Assembly: GCA_009784725.1 (NCBI GenBank)
Contig: WQXS01000003.1
Span: 88,582 to 152,581 of the forward strand
DNA: 64,000 bases
Direction: 5' to 3'
DNA from: Oscillospiraceae bacterium
Lineage (GTDB): Bacteria; Bacillota; Clostridia; Oscillospirales; Oscillospiraceae
Each line of letters opens with the position of its first letter. The first letter of the stretch is position 1. Below are positions 45,472 through 54,746 of the stretch, piece after piece. Below the pieces are notes generated by a model. The model saw nothing but the letters and a program-made list of their open reading frames with translations, made no database searches and was not told the origin of the DNA. Both the position numbers and the translations under genes were made by a program.

Positions 45472-47595
45472 ATGCAGGAACCTGTAAAAAATAAGGTACT
45501 GGTTGTAGACGATGATAAGCAGAGTTTAATAGATATTATTGAAATACTCGATGACGATTATCTTGTATATACGGCAAAGGACGGATTATCTGCATTGGAA
45601 AAAGCAAATGAAGTTTTGCCCGACATTATTTTACTTGATGTAATAATGCCTTATATGAATGGATTTGATGTTCTTGTCGAGCTTAAAAAGGATAATAAAA
45701 CAAAAGACATACCTATTATATTTATTACAGGTATGACTGAAAACAGCAGCGAATATGCAGGATTGTCCATAGGAGCAATCGATTATATAAGAAAACCCTT
45801 TGATGCAAACATAACAAAACTCAGAGTCCGGCATCAGATAAAAATAATTAACCTTCAAAGGGATTTGAAACAAGCAGCAGTAGTTTCCGAAATGAGCAAT
45901 CATGCAAAAACAGTATTTCTTGCAAACATGAGCCATGAAATCAGAACTCCGATGAACAGTATTCTGGGATTTTCGGAGCTTGCACAGGATTTGGACATGA
46001 CGGATAAAACAAGGGAATATATAGAGAAAATTACTGACAACTCAAAGCTTCTTTTACAAATTATTAATGTAATACTAGATATTTCAAAAATCGAAACAGG
46101 TAAGTTTGAACTTGAGCGTGTACCATTTAACCCATATGATATAACATCGGTGTGTCAGGCAACCATTTTACCGAAAGCAATGGATAAGGATGTGGAGCTT
46201 CGTGTATATCTTGAGCCGACCACCGACCGTATTCCGTTGGGTGATCCGACAAGATTACTGCAGGTATTGGTAAATTTATTATCAAATGCTGTTAAATTTA
46301 CTCATAAAGGTGTAATCAAGCTGTTTGCAAGTGTTGTCAGCTCAGATGATGATTCCATCACAATGCTCTTTGAAGTAAAAGATACGGGAATCGGTATGAC
46401 ACAGGACCAAATCGAAAAAATATTTGAACCGTTTATGCAGGCAGATTCCGAAATTACACGGGAATATGGCGGCACCGGTCTTGGACTCACAATTTCCAAA
46501 AATATCGTAGAAATGATGGGTAGTAAGCTTACCGTAGAAAGTATTCCGGGTGTCGGAAGCAGATTTAGCTTTATTGTAACCTTTGAAACCATTGATGATG
46601 CAAGTGATGAAGAACTCAGGTATGTCAGCGTAGAGTTGCAAAAACCCACATTTGAAGGAGAGGTCCTGATTTGTGAAGACAATATTATGAATCAGCAGGT
46701 TGTATGTGAACATCTTGCCCGTGTCGGTTTGAAAACAGTAGTTGCCGAAAACGGAAAAGTCGGTGTTGAGATTGTACAAAGCCGCAAAAAAAGCGGTAAA
46801 AAACAGTTTGACCTGGTTTTCATGGATATTCATATGCCTGTAATGGACGGTTTTGAAGCAAGCGAAAAAATAATAGAAATTGACCCGGATATATCTATCG
46901 TTGCAATGACTGCAAATATAATGACTTATGACAGCGATTTATATAAAGCAAGCGGTATGAAGGGTTATTTGGGTAAACCATATACATCTCAGGAATTATG
47001 GCACTGTTTGATGGATTATTTTGAACCCATCGTATGGCAAACCGAGGATGAAGTAAGAAGTGTCAGAGCAGATAGTGACCTTTACAGGAAACTTGTCAAC
47101 AAGTTTATTGAAAAAAACCGCAATGTATTTGTTGAAGTAGAAAGTGCAGTAGAAGCAGAGGATATAAAGAAGGCTCACAGACTTGTTCATACTCTGAAAT
47201 CAAATGCAGCACAATTAAATCATGAGTTATTGCGGCAAGCGGCATTGGACGTAGAAAATTGCTTCAAAAATGGTGATGAACAGGTTAATAAAGAATTAAT
47301 GGATAAACTGAAAAAAGAACTTGACGCAGTTCTTTCAGAGCTTACACCACTATATGAGGAGCAGTCTTACATCGATGAATCCGTTGAACCTTTGGATGCC
47401 GTTTCGGCACTCGCTATGCTTGATGAGCTGGAACCAATGCTCAGTAACAATGATTTCGACTGTATAAAATACATTGATAGATTATACCGGATACCCGATA
47501 GTGAAAACTTAATACGTAAAATAGAAGACCTTGATTTCACTGCTGCAAAAGAAGAGTTTTCCAAGCTGCAAAATAATTTAAAGCTTGAAGTATAA
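45472..47595 (+). CDS. Soluble hybrid kinase REC-HisKA-HATPase-REC-HPt
   Basis: The 707-residue protein has REC1 (Asp56), HisKA (His155), HATPase (DTGIGM, GTGLGL), REC2 (Asp452), HPt (His573) and the C-terminal module (LDELEPMLSNNDFDC). No TM helix. AAAGGAG precedes the ATG. It is probably phosphorylated on REC1 by the HPt of the membrane kinase upstream. Its TAA stop touches the TAA stop of the convergent kinase gene with no base between. Confidence 0.88.
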   Translation: MQEPVKNKVLVVDDDKQSLIDIIEILDDDYLVYTAKDGLSALEKANEVLPDIILLDVIMPYMNGFDVLVELKKDNKTKDIPIIFITGMTENSSEYAGLSIGAIDYIRKPFDANITKLRVRHQIKIINLQRDLKQAAVVSEMSNHAKTVFLANMSHEIRTPMNSILGFSELAQDLDMTDKTREYIEKITDNSKLLLQIINVILDISKIETGKFELERVPFNPYDITSVCQATILPKAMDKDVELRVYLEPTTDRIPLGDPTRLLQVLVNLLSNAVKFTHKGVIKLFASVVSSDDDSITMLFEVKDTGIGMTQDQIEKIFEPFMQADSEITREYGGTGLGLTISKNIVEMMGSKLTVESIPGVGSRFSFIVTFETIDDASDEELRYVSVELQKPTFEGEVLICEDNIMNQQVVCEHLARVGLKTVVAENGKVGVEIVQSRKKSGKKQFDLVFMDIHMPVMDGFEASEKIIEIDPDISIVAMTANIMTYDSDLYKASGMKGYLGKPYTSQELWHCLMDYFEPIVWQTEDEVRSVRADSDLYRKLVNKFIEKNRNVFVEVESAVEAEDIKKAHRLVHTLKSNAAQLNHELLRQAALDVENCFKNGDEQVNKELMDKLKKELDAVLSELTPLYEEQSYIDESVEPLDAVSALAMLDELEPMLSNNDFDCIKYIDRLYRIPDSENLIRKIEDLDFTAAKEEFSKLQNNLKLEV

Positions 47596-49701
47596 TTAAA
47601 GAGGTTTGAGAAATTTAAGTAAGCAATGCCATAATTCCTGAGATGTAAATGGCTTGCTTACAAAACCGTGCATTCCACTCTCTTCATAAAGGATTTTATC
47701 GTCTGACATAATATTTGCTGTTATTGCAATTATCGGGATTCCAAGGTTCATTTTATTTATTATTTCGGATGCTTCAAAACCATCCATTTCGGGCATATGC
47801 ATATCCATAAAAATCAGGTCAAACTGTTTAATACCATTTTCGATACGTCTTTTTATTAAATCAACACCTATCCTGCCGTTTTCCGCAACAAAGCACTTTA
47901 ACCCTACCTTGCTTAAATGCTCGCAGATTACAAGACGATTCATTGGATTGTCTTCACAAAGGAGAATCTCACCGTTAAATAACGGTTTTTCAAGCGTTAC
48001 TTGAGAAATATGCTGTTCGTGCATTTCTTCCTCGGTCGCTATAATTGTATCAAAGGTTATTTCAAAACTAAACTTACTGCCTGAACCCGGTGTGCTTTCC
48101 ACATTAAGCTTCGAGCCCATCAGTCCCAATAGATTATTAGTTATTGCGAGTCCCAGACCCGTACCGCCGTATTTACGCGTTGTTTCGGATTCCGCTTGTG
48201 TGAAAGGAGTTAGTATTTTATTTATTTGCTCTTTTGTTATACCTATACCGGAATCAGTAACTTCAACATATACAGTGATTGAACTTTCCTGCTCATTAAT
48301 TATTGAGCATTCGAGTCTTATTCTTCCCGAATCTGTGAACTTAATTGCGTTTGATAAAAGATTGATGAGAATCTGGCGAAGCCTTATCGGGTCCCCGACA
48401 GGTTTTCGTCCCGTGACAGGTTCGGCGTAAAAACTGAGCTCAAGACCTTTTTTTAATGCTCTGGGCATAATACTTGTTTTACATGTGTTAAGCAGGTCTT
48501 GCGGGTCAAACGGCACTTTTTCCAGCACCATTTTACCGGCTTCAATTTTGGAAATATCTAAAATATCGTTGATTATCTGCAAAAGCCATTCAGAATTTTC
48601 CTGAATGTTAGTAAGATAGTCTTTGGTTTTTTTGGAAATTTTGTCATCCATTGCAAGCTCGGTAAATCCGACTATGCTATTCATTGGTGTTCTTATTTCA
48701 TGACTCATGTTAGCGAGAAATTCACTTTTGAATTTGGAATTGGTTTCTGCTGTTTCTTTTAATGACACTACCTCGTCATACGGTTTCTTTACAAAATGGG
48801 AGGCAATAAAAGCAACAATTATACTTATTATTAAGCTTACAATACCCACAACTGCAAGGCCCCGGTCAATATATCTAAACGGGCTGCTGTGCAGCGGCAC
48901 TGTAACTGCGAGGACCCAGCCTTCATCCGAATCACTGACAGGCCGGTATGCGCAAAAGCGCTCGGCTCCGTCTGCCCAAAAGCGCCTGACACCTGATTCT
49001 CCTCTAAGTGCACTGATTGTAGTATCGGCTTTTATCAATATTTCCGGTGATGTATCTGTTTTTGCCTCGTTTATGAAATTAACCCGGTTTTGAACCAGCT
49101 CTTCAACTATGTCTGCAATAATATATCCGTCTGAATCGGCGATAATTACATGACCGGTATTCCATACAACAACATCCTCTACAAGGCCGGTAAAATACAT
49201 ACCCGGAAGAGTGACGACAAGGATTTCATTTCCGTCTCTGGGCATCGGTACTGCCAAATAAAATACAACCCCGTTATTCTCGGTTGCGATTGAGGTTGAT
49301 ATTACCCTTTCTCCCCGGAAAGCACGTTTTATGGTTGCATCGTAAATAACACTATATGGCGGCGGAACTTCACCTGCATATCCTATTACTTCACCATCTT
49401 CATTAATAACAGCTGCTCCTATATAGTTCGGATAACGTGACTGCAGCTCATGCAGAGCACCGCTGAATACTGCCTTGTCATAATCGCTTATAACAAAAGA
49501 TGCCTCTACCACTTTCAGCTTTAAAGCTTCGATAGCACTGCTTATAAACTCATCGGTAATAACAGCCGCTTGCTGCAGGTCAGACTCCTGAGCAGCATCG
49601 ACATTGCTCCTGACAAAAGCTCTTCCTGCTAAAACGGCAAATGAAATAATTACAATATTAGTAAGAAATATCGCAGTTATTATTATTGCTCTGATACGCA
49701 T
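47596..49701 (-). CDS. Membrane hybrid kinase (dCache-HisKA-HATPase-REC)
   Basis: The protein (701 residues from ATG 49701, with GGGGG five bases upstream; 13 more open codons precede) has a TM helix (about 5-27), a double Cache-like extracytoplasmic region (about 35-280), a second TM helix (about 285-307), HisKA (His334), HATPase (DSGIGI, GTGLGLA) and REC (Asp633). It ends directly after REC with no HPt, unlike its paralogues, so it needs an HPt from another protein. It is transcribed toward the plus-strand kinases. Confidence 0.87.
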   Translation of the reverse strand: MRIRAIIITAIFLTNIVIISFAVLAGRAFVRSNVDAAQESDLQQAAVITDEFISSAIEALKLKVVEASFVISDYDKAVFSGALHELQSRYPNYIGAAVINEDGEVIGYAGEVPPPYSVIYDATIKRAFRGERVISTSIATENNGVVFYLAVPMPRDGNEILVVTLPGMYFTGLVEDVVVWNTGHVIIADSDGYIIADIVEELVQNRVNFINEAKTDTSPEILIKADTTISALRGESGVRRFWADGAERFCAYRPVSDSDEGWVLAVTVPLHSSPFRYIDRGLAVVGIVSLIISIIVAFIASHFVKKPYDEVVSLKETAETNSKFKSEFLANMSHEIRTPMNSIVGFTELAMDDKISKKTKDYLTNIQENSEWLLQIINDILDISKIEAGKMVLEKVPFDPQDLLNTCKTSIMPRALKKGLELSFYAEPVTGRKPVGDPIRLRQILINLLSNAIKFTDSGRIRLECSIINEQESSITVYVEVTDSGIGITKEQINKILTPFTQAESETTRKYGGTGLGLAITNNLLGLMGSKLNVESTPGSGSKFSFEITFDTIIATEEEMHEQHISQVTLEKPLFNGEILLCEDNPMNRLVICEHLSKVGLKCFVAENGRIGVDLIKRRIENGIKQFDLIFMDMHMPEMDGFEASEIINKMNLGIPIIAITANIMSDDKILYEESGMHGFVSKPFTSQELWHCLLKFLKPL

Positions 49702-49879
49702 ATTACCCCCACTAAAAGAAAAAATGCTCATTCGGAACAATTATAGGAATATTTGTACATAATCTTGGTACAGTATTATATGATTAAATTGCTAAAAAAT
49801 CAATACTTTTAAGTAAAGTCTTTACAAAAGTCTTTACGTAAAATACAGAAATTAAAGCCGCAAAACATAAGAGAATAAA

Positions 49880-51130
49880 TCACAACAAACCCGACACAAT
49901 GGATAATGATTTCATTATCCACACGAGTGCGCCGTCCAAGCGGTATCCTGTAAAATTTGCTTCCTTGAGAATTGCAGAAACATCGGATTCGCTTATATTC
50001 AAGTTTAATAAACTGTCAAGACTGCCGTATTCCTTTGCGATTTCACGCACATAGTCGAGATAAGTGCCGGAATAACCAAAAGTTGTAACATGAGTCGCGG
50101 GGTCTGCGATAGCACGCTGTACCATTTCTTCGGTGTCCTCATAAAACAAGCTGCGTCCGTTATCATAAAGCGGATAGAAATATTCGCCATTTTTGGTCAA
50201 TTTAATTGCAATATTTGAAAGATGGCGGTCATCTTGCCGGGTGATAAAGTCAAGTAAAATCATTCGGGCAATATCGTCCTTATATTGAGGGCGGACACCT
50301 ACAAGGTTCTTGTATTCGTTATCGGAGCGTGCACCATCAAACAATCGACGAAAATGCACTATATACTCAGTCGAAAAGTCATACATAAATGCAGAAAAAA
50401 CCCTGTCCTTGTCCGCTCGAAAAGCAGGGCAACAGGGAATACCCAACTTCTGCGCCAACAAAAATACGGCGATTTCGGACTCAACGTCTGTTGCGAGTGG
50501 GCTTATACGCTGTTTGTAGATACCGTATTTATTGTTATAGACACCGTAACGCTTGATATTATATCCCTCCGGAGTGTCGATGCTATCGCCGACTAAATCT
50601 ATGCGTTGGTGGAACACAGAATCAAATACATCGGTAATCACCGTATCGAGCTGTTCATTTTCAAAACCCGCTATCCAAAGCAGGTCTTTAGGGTGAATCC
50701 CCCGTGTAATTTCGGCAATCCGCAAAACGTCATAATGGGACAATCCGCATCGGAAAAGAATTCGCTCAATATCACGGCGGTCACGGCTGACCACACGCTC
50801 TGAAAGAAATTCGGCAAACTGTTCACTTGTCCAGACATTCGCACCGCGGGTGTACATTGAAACAACTTCGTTATAATAGGGGTGGATAAAATTTACAGAG
50901 TTTGTGGCATCAACTGTACCGATAATTTCGTTTTCCCATTTAAGATAACGAACTATCGGATTCTTTTCCCGTCCATCGGCAGGTTTTGTTGCACATGCGG
51001 GGATTTTATATGACTTTCCATCCTTAAACGCACCAATAATTTTTCCCTCCGTGCAAAGAACACGCACACGGCGGTCTGAAATTCCCCACAGTTTTGCCGC
51101 CTGTGCAGCGGTCATATATTGATTATCCAT
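49880..51130 (-). CDS. HTH-HipA-like fusion kinase
   Basis: The 416-residue protein has an N-terminal MerR/excisionase-like helix-turn-helix (about 5-45, TAAQAAKLWGISDRRVR) and a C-terminal HipA/PI3K-like kinase: a candidate ATP lysine near 206, catalytic Asp301...Asn306 (DDRHLSN) and metal-binding Asp323-Asn324-Gly325 (YDNG). HipA kinases phosphorylate aminoacyl-tRNA synthetases and cause dormancy, controlled by a separate HipB. Here the DNA-binding part is fused, so it may control itself. No hipB gene is adjacent. The promoter region carries an inverted repeat. Confidence 0.72.
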   Translation of the reverse strand: MDNQYMTAAQAAKLWGISDRRVRVLCTEGKIIGAFKDGKSYKIPACATKPADGREKNPIVRYLKWENEIIGTVDATNSVNFIHPYYNEVVSMYTRGANVWTSEQFAEFLSERVVSRDRRDIERILFRCGLSHYDVLRIAEITRGIHPKDLLWIAGFENEQLDTVITDVFDSVFHQRIDLVGDSIDTPEGYNIKRYGVYNNKYGIYKQRISPLATDVESEIAVFLLAQKLGIPCCPAFRADKDRVFSAFMYDFSTEYIVHFRRLFDGARSDNEYKNLVGVRPQYKDDIARMILLDFITRQDDRHLSNIAIKLTKNGEYFYPLYDNGRSLFYEDTEEMVQRAIADPATHVTTFGYSGTYLDYVREIAKEYGSLDSLLNLNISESDVSAILKEANFTGYRLDGALVWIMKSLSIVSGLL

Positions 51131-51165
51131 AGTAACAATAGCCTCCTCTCGAGAGAGATGGCTCT

Positions 51166-51210
51166 ATTATAACACGATTCGGAACAAAAGACAACAGCAT
51201 TGTTCCGAAT
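51166..51210 (-). promoter_or_regulatory. Promoter and operator-like inverted repeat of the HTH-HipA gene
   Basis: On the minus strand TTGTCT (51189-51194), 17 bases, TATAAT (51166-51171). An exact inverted repeat ATTCGGAACAA (51177-51187) and TTGTTCCGAAT (51200-51210) brackets the -35 element, which is the place for a repressor site. A palindrome CTCTCGAGAG (51147-51156) lies at the ribosome binding site. Confidence 0.6.
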
Positions 51211-51222
51211 GATTAAGCAATG

Positions 51223-51314
51223 TGGCGGAGAAGGAGGGATTTGAACCCTCGCACGCTGTTACACGCCTACTCCCTTAGCAGGGGAGCCCCTTATAGCCGC
51301 TTGGGTACTTCTCC
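51223..51314 (-). tRNA. tRNA-Ser (anticodon GCU)
   Basis: The 92-base gene folds as a class II tRNA with a long variable arm. The acceptor stem is GGAGAAG (51308-51314) with CTTCTCC (51227-51233), discriminator G and encoded CCA (51223-51225). The anticodon stem CTCCC/GGGAG encloses the loop CTGCTAA, giving anticodon GCU for AGC/AGU codons. The T arm has GGTTCAAATCC. Confidence 0.96.
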
Positions 51315-51331
51315 GTGTTTATGTATTCGTT

Positions 51332-51360
51332 ATATTAGCGTTTTCCCGGATGAAAGTCAA
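51332..51360 (-). promoter_or_regulatory. Promoter of tRNA-Ser
   Basis: On the minus strand TTGACT (51355-51360), 17 bases, TAATAT (51332-51337), 17 bp before the tRNA 5' end. Confidence 0.6.
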
Positions 51361-51363
51361 GAA

Positions 51364-51411
51364 CACTTTAAGACACTTTAAGACAGAACACTTTAAGGCA
51401 AGCACTTTAAG
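51364..51411 (+). repeat. Four copies of CACTTTAAG
   Basis: CACTTTAAG(G/A)CA-like units start at 51364, 51374, 51389 and 51403, between the tRNA promoter and the palindromic repeat at 51411. Spacing is irregular (10, 15, 14 bases). Role unknown. Confidence 0.6.
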
Positions 51412-51433
51412 ACAAGAGAACCGTCCCTCTGTC
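51411..51433 (-). repeat. Short palindromic repeat, copy 3
   Basis: GACAAGAGAACCGTCCCTCT followed by GTC is the inverse orientation of the GGGACGGTTCT element found at 18084 and 19034. It lies just after the YwlG stop, where it could end the transcript. Confidence 0.6.
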
Positions 51434-51439
51434 TTTTAT

Positions 51440-51988
51440 CTACATCAACCCTTCGTCATAGCCTGTGCGGGTGCCGCCTATGAGTGGGGGGCGGGTGCGG
51501 GCTGCTGTTAGGGTGGCTTTTCCGACTTGTTTTACGTTCAGGCGGACGGGAACGGCAACATGCTTAAGGTGCATTCCGATTAATGTGCCGCCGATGTCAA
51601 TGCCGGCATCTGCTTTAAAGAACTCAAGAGCTACAGGGTCCGAAAACCCTTCATATGCTGCAGCAGCAAAAGCACCGCCTGCCTTCGGAGCGGGGACGGC
51701 ATTAACGATATTATAACCAACCGCAGCAGAGCGCTCGGTGATAACGGCTCTGTTTAAATGCTCGCAGCATTGTGCAGCCAATTGAACCCCGTGATTCTTA
51801 AGTTCATTGTTCAAGGCAATAAAAACCGCTGTACCGATTTCAATATTTGAATCGGTGCCTATTTCTTTTCCCAGAATCTCACTCGAAGAACACCCGACGA
51901 CGACTGTCTGACCGGGCTTGAGCTTCGCTTTTTCACATAATTCTGCTGCCGCATTATGAGCGGCTTTTATAATATCCAAAGTATCCAA
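51440..51988 (-). CDS. ywlG: TIGR01440/YwlG family protein
   Basis: The 182-residue protein starts at TTG (GAGG ten bases upstream). It has VVGCSSSEILGKEIGTDSN near residue 30, the end of domain motif ADAGIDIGGTLIGMHLKHVA and the C-terminal RTRPPLIGGTRTGY, which are those of the YwlG/UPF0340 family. Function is not established. It starts 15 bp after the stop of the gene upstream on the same strand, so they form a small operon. Confidence 0.85.
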   Translation of the reverse strand: MDTLDIIKAAHNAAAELCEKAKLKPGQTVVVGCSSSEILGKEIGTDSNIEIGTAVFIALNNELKNHGVQLAAQCCEHLNRAVITERSAAVGYNIVNAVPAPKAGGAFAAAAYEGFSDPVALEFFKADAGIDIGGTLIGMHLKHVAVPVRLNVKQVGKATLTAARTRPPLIGGTRTGYDEGLM

Positions 51989-52003
51989 ACAGATAAACCT
52001 CTA

Positions 52004-52411
52004 TTATTTGTCGAGCGAAATATTATCTATCCCGTTTAACTCAAATTCGGCAATGTATTCATCAATCCTGTTTGTCAGCTCACTGAAGTTTTCGGGACCT
52101 ATCGGTTCGAAATCCATATCCCGTCTTGCAAGCTCCTCGGCAAGAATCTCAAAAAACATTGAATCTTCATAATCGGCAATTGCTTCGTGGATGCCACCCT
52201 GTTCAAATGCAGCCGACGGACGTGCCATACCGTCGATGAACTCAACGAGTGAATCCATACCATGTGCCGGACAATGTGAGAATAAACGGCTTTCTATATT
52301 ATCGTAATCTATAAAACGGTCAGAACCTCTTGTGGAATTAAGCACCCAGTTTCCTATATAAGCCATATCAAGAAGACGCCTGAACTCCATCTCTGTAAGC
52401 TCGATATTCAT
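52004..52411 (-). CDS. Conserved hypothetical protein
   Basis: This 135-residue, strongly acidic soluble protein has a GGGGGAG ribosome site before its ATG. The early stretch LLDMAYIGNWVLNSTR and a helical acidic remainder are visible. I recall similar small proteins in other anaerobes but no named family or function. It precedes ywlG in the same direction. Confidence 0.55.
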   Translation of the reverse strand: MNIELTEMEFRRLLDMAYIGNWVLNSTRGSDRFIDYDNIESRLFSHCPAHGMDSLVEFIDGMARPSAAFEQGGIHEAIADYEDSMFFEILAEELARRDMDFEPIGPENFSELTNRIDEYIAEFELNGIDNISLDK

Positions 52412-52491
52412 TTTACTCCCCCTACGGACAAAAAAAGACTCTGTGAGGTAAGTATACCAGAAGTTTTATTAAATTTCTATACTAATTTTGT

Positions 52492-54009
52492 TTAGATTAA
52501 CTCAGGCAAAGATTCTGTTTTATTAGTCGGAGAGTAATCACTTTTATCTGCCAAGCCCGGAAGAATGACGGTGATTTTGGTACCGATACCCTCACGGCTC
52601 AAAACCTCGAGATAGCCGCTGTGCCGTGTCGCTATCCAATCTGCAATTGACAAACCAAGCCCTGCACCGCCTGTGGCACGTGCTCTTGAGTCATCTGCAC
52701 GGACAAACCTGTCAAATACATACGGCAGTACCTCCGGTTTAATACCAATACCTTCATCGGAAACAGACAAACGTGCAAAGCTGCCGTCGACATTCGCCGA
52801 TACTGTTATCTCTCTGCCTTTGTCCGTATACTTAATTGCATTATCGACTAAAATCCGAAGAGCCTGCTTTAATAATCCTCTGTCTGCGGGAACGGTCATA
52901 CTTTCACATGTTACCTTAAACTCGTGACTGTCATCAATAATACGGGACTCGGTAATAACCTCATTTATCAGCTCCGATACCTCAACCTGCTCAATTATCA
53001 TATTAATCCTGTTGCTGTCACCGCGTGCAAGAAACAACAGCTGCTCAACGAGCTCGTTCATATTATCTGCCTCGTCCTTTATTGCAGAAACCGATTCCTT
53101 AAGTGTTTTCTCATCCTCCATACCCCAGCGGTCGAGAAGATTGGCATATCCCTGAATGACTGCAATCGGCGTTCTAAGCTCGTGAGACGCATCGGAAACA
53201 AACCGGGCTTGTGCCGCATATGATTCATTTATCCTGTCAAGCATACCGTTAATGGCGATTGCGACACTTTTGAGTTCATCCTGCAAATCATCAACGGTAA
53301 TGCGCAAATCTAAACGGCCGGCATCTATACCGTCAAGAAAACCGGGTAATGACAGTACCTTTTCACGGTCTATCTGCCGGTTAGCTTCATTAAGGTTTTG
53401 TGCCATCTGAGCCAAATCGGTGATCGGGTGAAGTGTCTTGCGTATCATTCTTCTGTCTTCAACCACCTGAGAACCTAATGTAAGCAGCTCAATTACAATA
53501 AGCACAATCATTGCATATACAAAATAAAGAATAAATAACCCAATTTGTATTTTTACCTCATATATCAAACCGTTATATCCGACATTGACAATAAACTCAA
53601 TGCTGCGGAGCGTATTGTTAAACCCGTCCCGATATGCTTGAAAACCTCTGTAAACATAATCGGGGTCGAAGCTGAGGCGGCTTATATAGCCGTCATTTCT
53701 GCTGCCGCTTATAGTCGCTTCGGAAACGATACGGATGTCGGCTCCGGTAAGAGCTGCCCAATCTGCGGACTGTGCCGGTTGAAGTTCCGGAATCATGTCA
53801 ATTGCTCTTATAATTGTTCTGTCAATGTAAATTAATAATGAAACTCCGGCGATAACGCATATTAGTATATTAAATGATAAAAATAACCCGACAAGTCTTA
53901 GAAAAAGCTTCCCTGTAAGTTTATTCGTAATTGATGAACGGATTTTTCCTGCCGGTTGAGAGGTTTTCTGCCCTTGGTATTCAATTTTATTTGATTCGGT
54001 ATTACTCAT
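52492..54009 (-). CDS. Sensor histidine kinase with HAMP domain
   Basis: The 505-residue classical kinase has TM helices at about 38-62 and 155-180 with an outside domain between, a HAMP-like linker (about 190-265), HisKA with His276 (SDASHELRTPI), and HATPase (DEGIGI, GAGLGLS). It phosphorylates the OmpR-type regulator encoded just upstream; its ATG overlaps the end of that gene by eight bases. The outside domain has no motif that tells the signal. It could stand in for the kinase missing from the PhoR-like protein, but nothing here proves that. Confidence 0.88.
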   Translation of the reverse strand: MSNTESNKIEYQGQKTSQPAGKIRSSITNKLTGKLFLRLVGLFLSFNILICVIAGVSLLIYIDRTIIRAIDMIPELQPAQSADWAALTGADIRIVSEATISGSRNDGYISRLSFDPDYVYRGFQAYRDGFNNTLRSIEFIVNVGYNGLIYEVKIQIGLFILYFVYAMIVLIVIELLTLGSQVVEDRRMIRKTLHPITDLAQMAQNLNEANRQIDREKVLSLPGFLDGIDAGRLDLRITVDDLQDELKSVAIAINGMLDRINESYAAQARFVSDASHELRTPIAVIQGYANLLDRWGMEDEKTLKESVSAIKDEADNMNELVEQLLFLARGDSNRINMIIEQVEVSELINEVITESRIIDDSHEFKVTCESMTVPADRGLLKQALRILVDNAIKYTDKGREITVSANVDGSFARLSVSDEGIGIKPEVLPYVFDRFVRADDSRARATGGAGLGLSIADWIATRHSGYLEVLSREGIGTKITVILPGLADKSDYSPTNKTESLPELI

Positions 54010-54709
54010 CTCTTATTACATACCCCACTCCGCGAATTGTATGAATCAGTTTTATATCAAATGTTTCATCGATTTTTGTACGTAAAAACCTTATATAAAC
54101 ATCAACGGCATTTGTACCGCCGTCAAAATCATAATCCCAGACGTTTTCCATAAGCATATCACGGGTGACAACAACACCTTTGTTAATCAGCATATAATGA
54201 AGAAGATCAAACTCACGTTTTGTCAACTCGACTTCTGTGCCGTTTACGGTAACAATATGCTTTTTCGCATCAAGAACAACTCCGCAGGCAGAAAGTGCTT
54301 CACTTTTCACTTTTTTATCGTTTCCGGTGTTTTCCGCAGATGAATATTTACGCAAAACTGCACGGATGCGTGCGAGCAGCTCCTCAATTGCAAACGGTTT
54401 TGTAATATAATCGTCGGCACCCAAATCGAGACCCGCAACCTTGTCCATAGTCTCATCACGGGCGGTAAGCATAATAACGGGTACCTTGACAGTTGTACGC
54501 CTCAATCGGCGGAGTACCTCCATACCGTTGAGCTCCGGGAGCATAATATCAAGAAGTATTAAGTCAAACTTGCCGGATGCAGCCAAATCAAAGCCATCTC
54601 TGCCTGTGAAAGCTTTTGTGACCGAATATCCTTCGTGGCACAGCTCAAGCTCTATAAATCTTGCAAGCTTTTCTTCATCTTCGACAAGAAGTATCCTGAT
54701 ATCGCTCAT
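54002..54709 (-). CDS. OmpR/PhoB-family response regulator
   Basis: The 235-residue regulator has a receiver (DDE residues early, Asp54 in LILLDIMLPELNG, Lys in ADDYITKPF near residue 105) and a C-terminal winged helix (VELTKREFDLLHYM, IHTIRGVGYVIRDE). It binds DNA when phosphorylated by the adjacent kinase. It is the only receiver protein in this window with a DNA-binding output. Confidence 0.92.
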   Translation of the reverse strand: MSDIRILLVEDEEKLARFIELELCHEGYSVTKAFTGRDGFDLAASGKFDLILLDIMLPELNGMEVLRRLRRTTVKVPVIMLTARDETMDKVAGLDLGADDYITKPFAIEELLARIRAVLRKYSSAENTGNDKKVKSEALSACGVVLDAKKHIVTVNGTEVELTKREFDLLHYMLINKGVVVTRDMLMENVWDYDFDGGTNAVDVYIRFLRTKIDETFDIKLIHTIRGVGYVIRDE

Positions 54710-54746
54710 AAAATGTATATTCCTTTCAAACCAACCGTTTTCTTAA

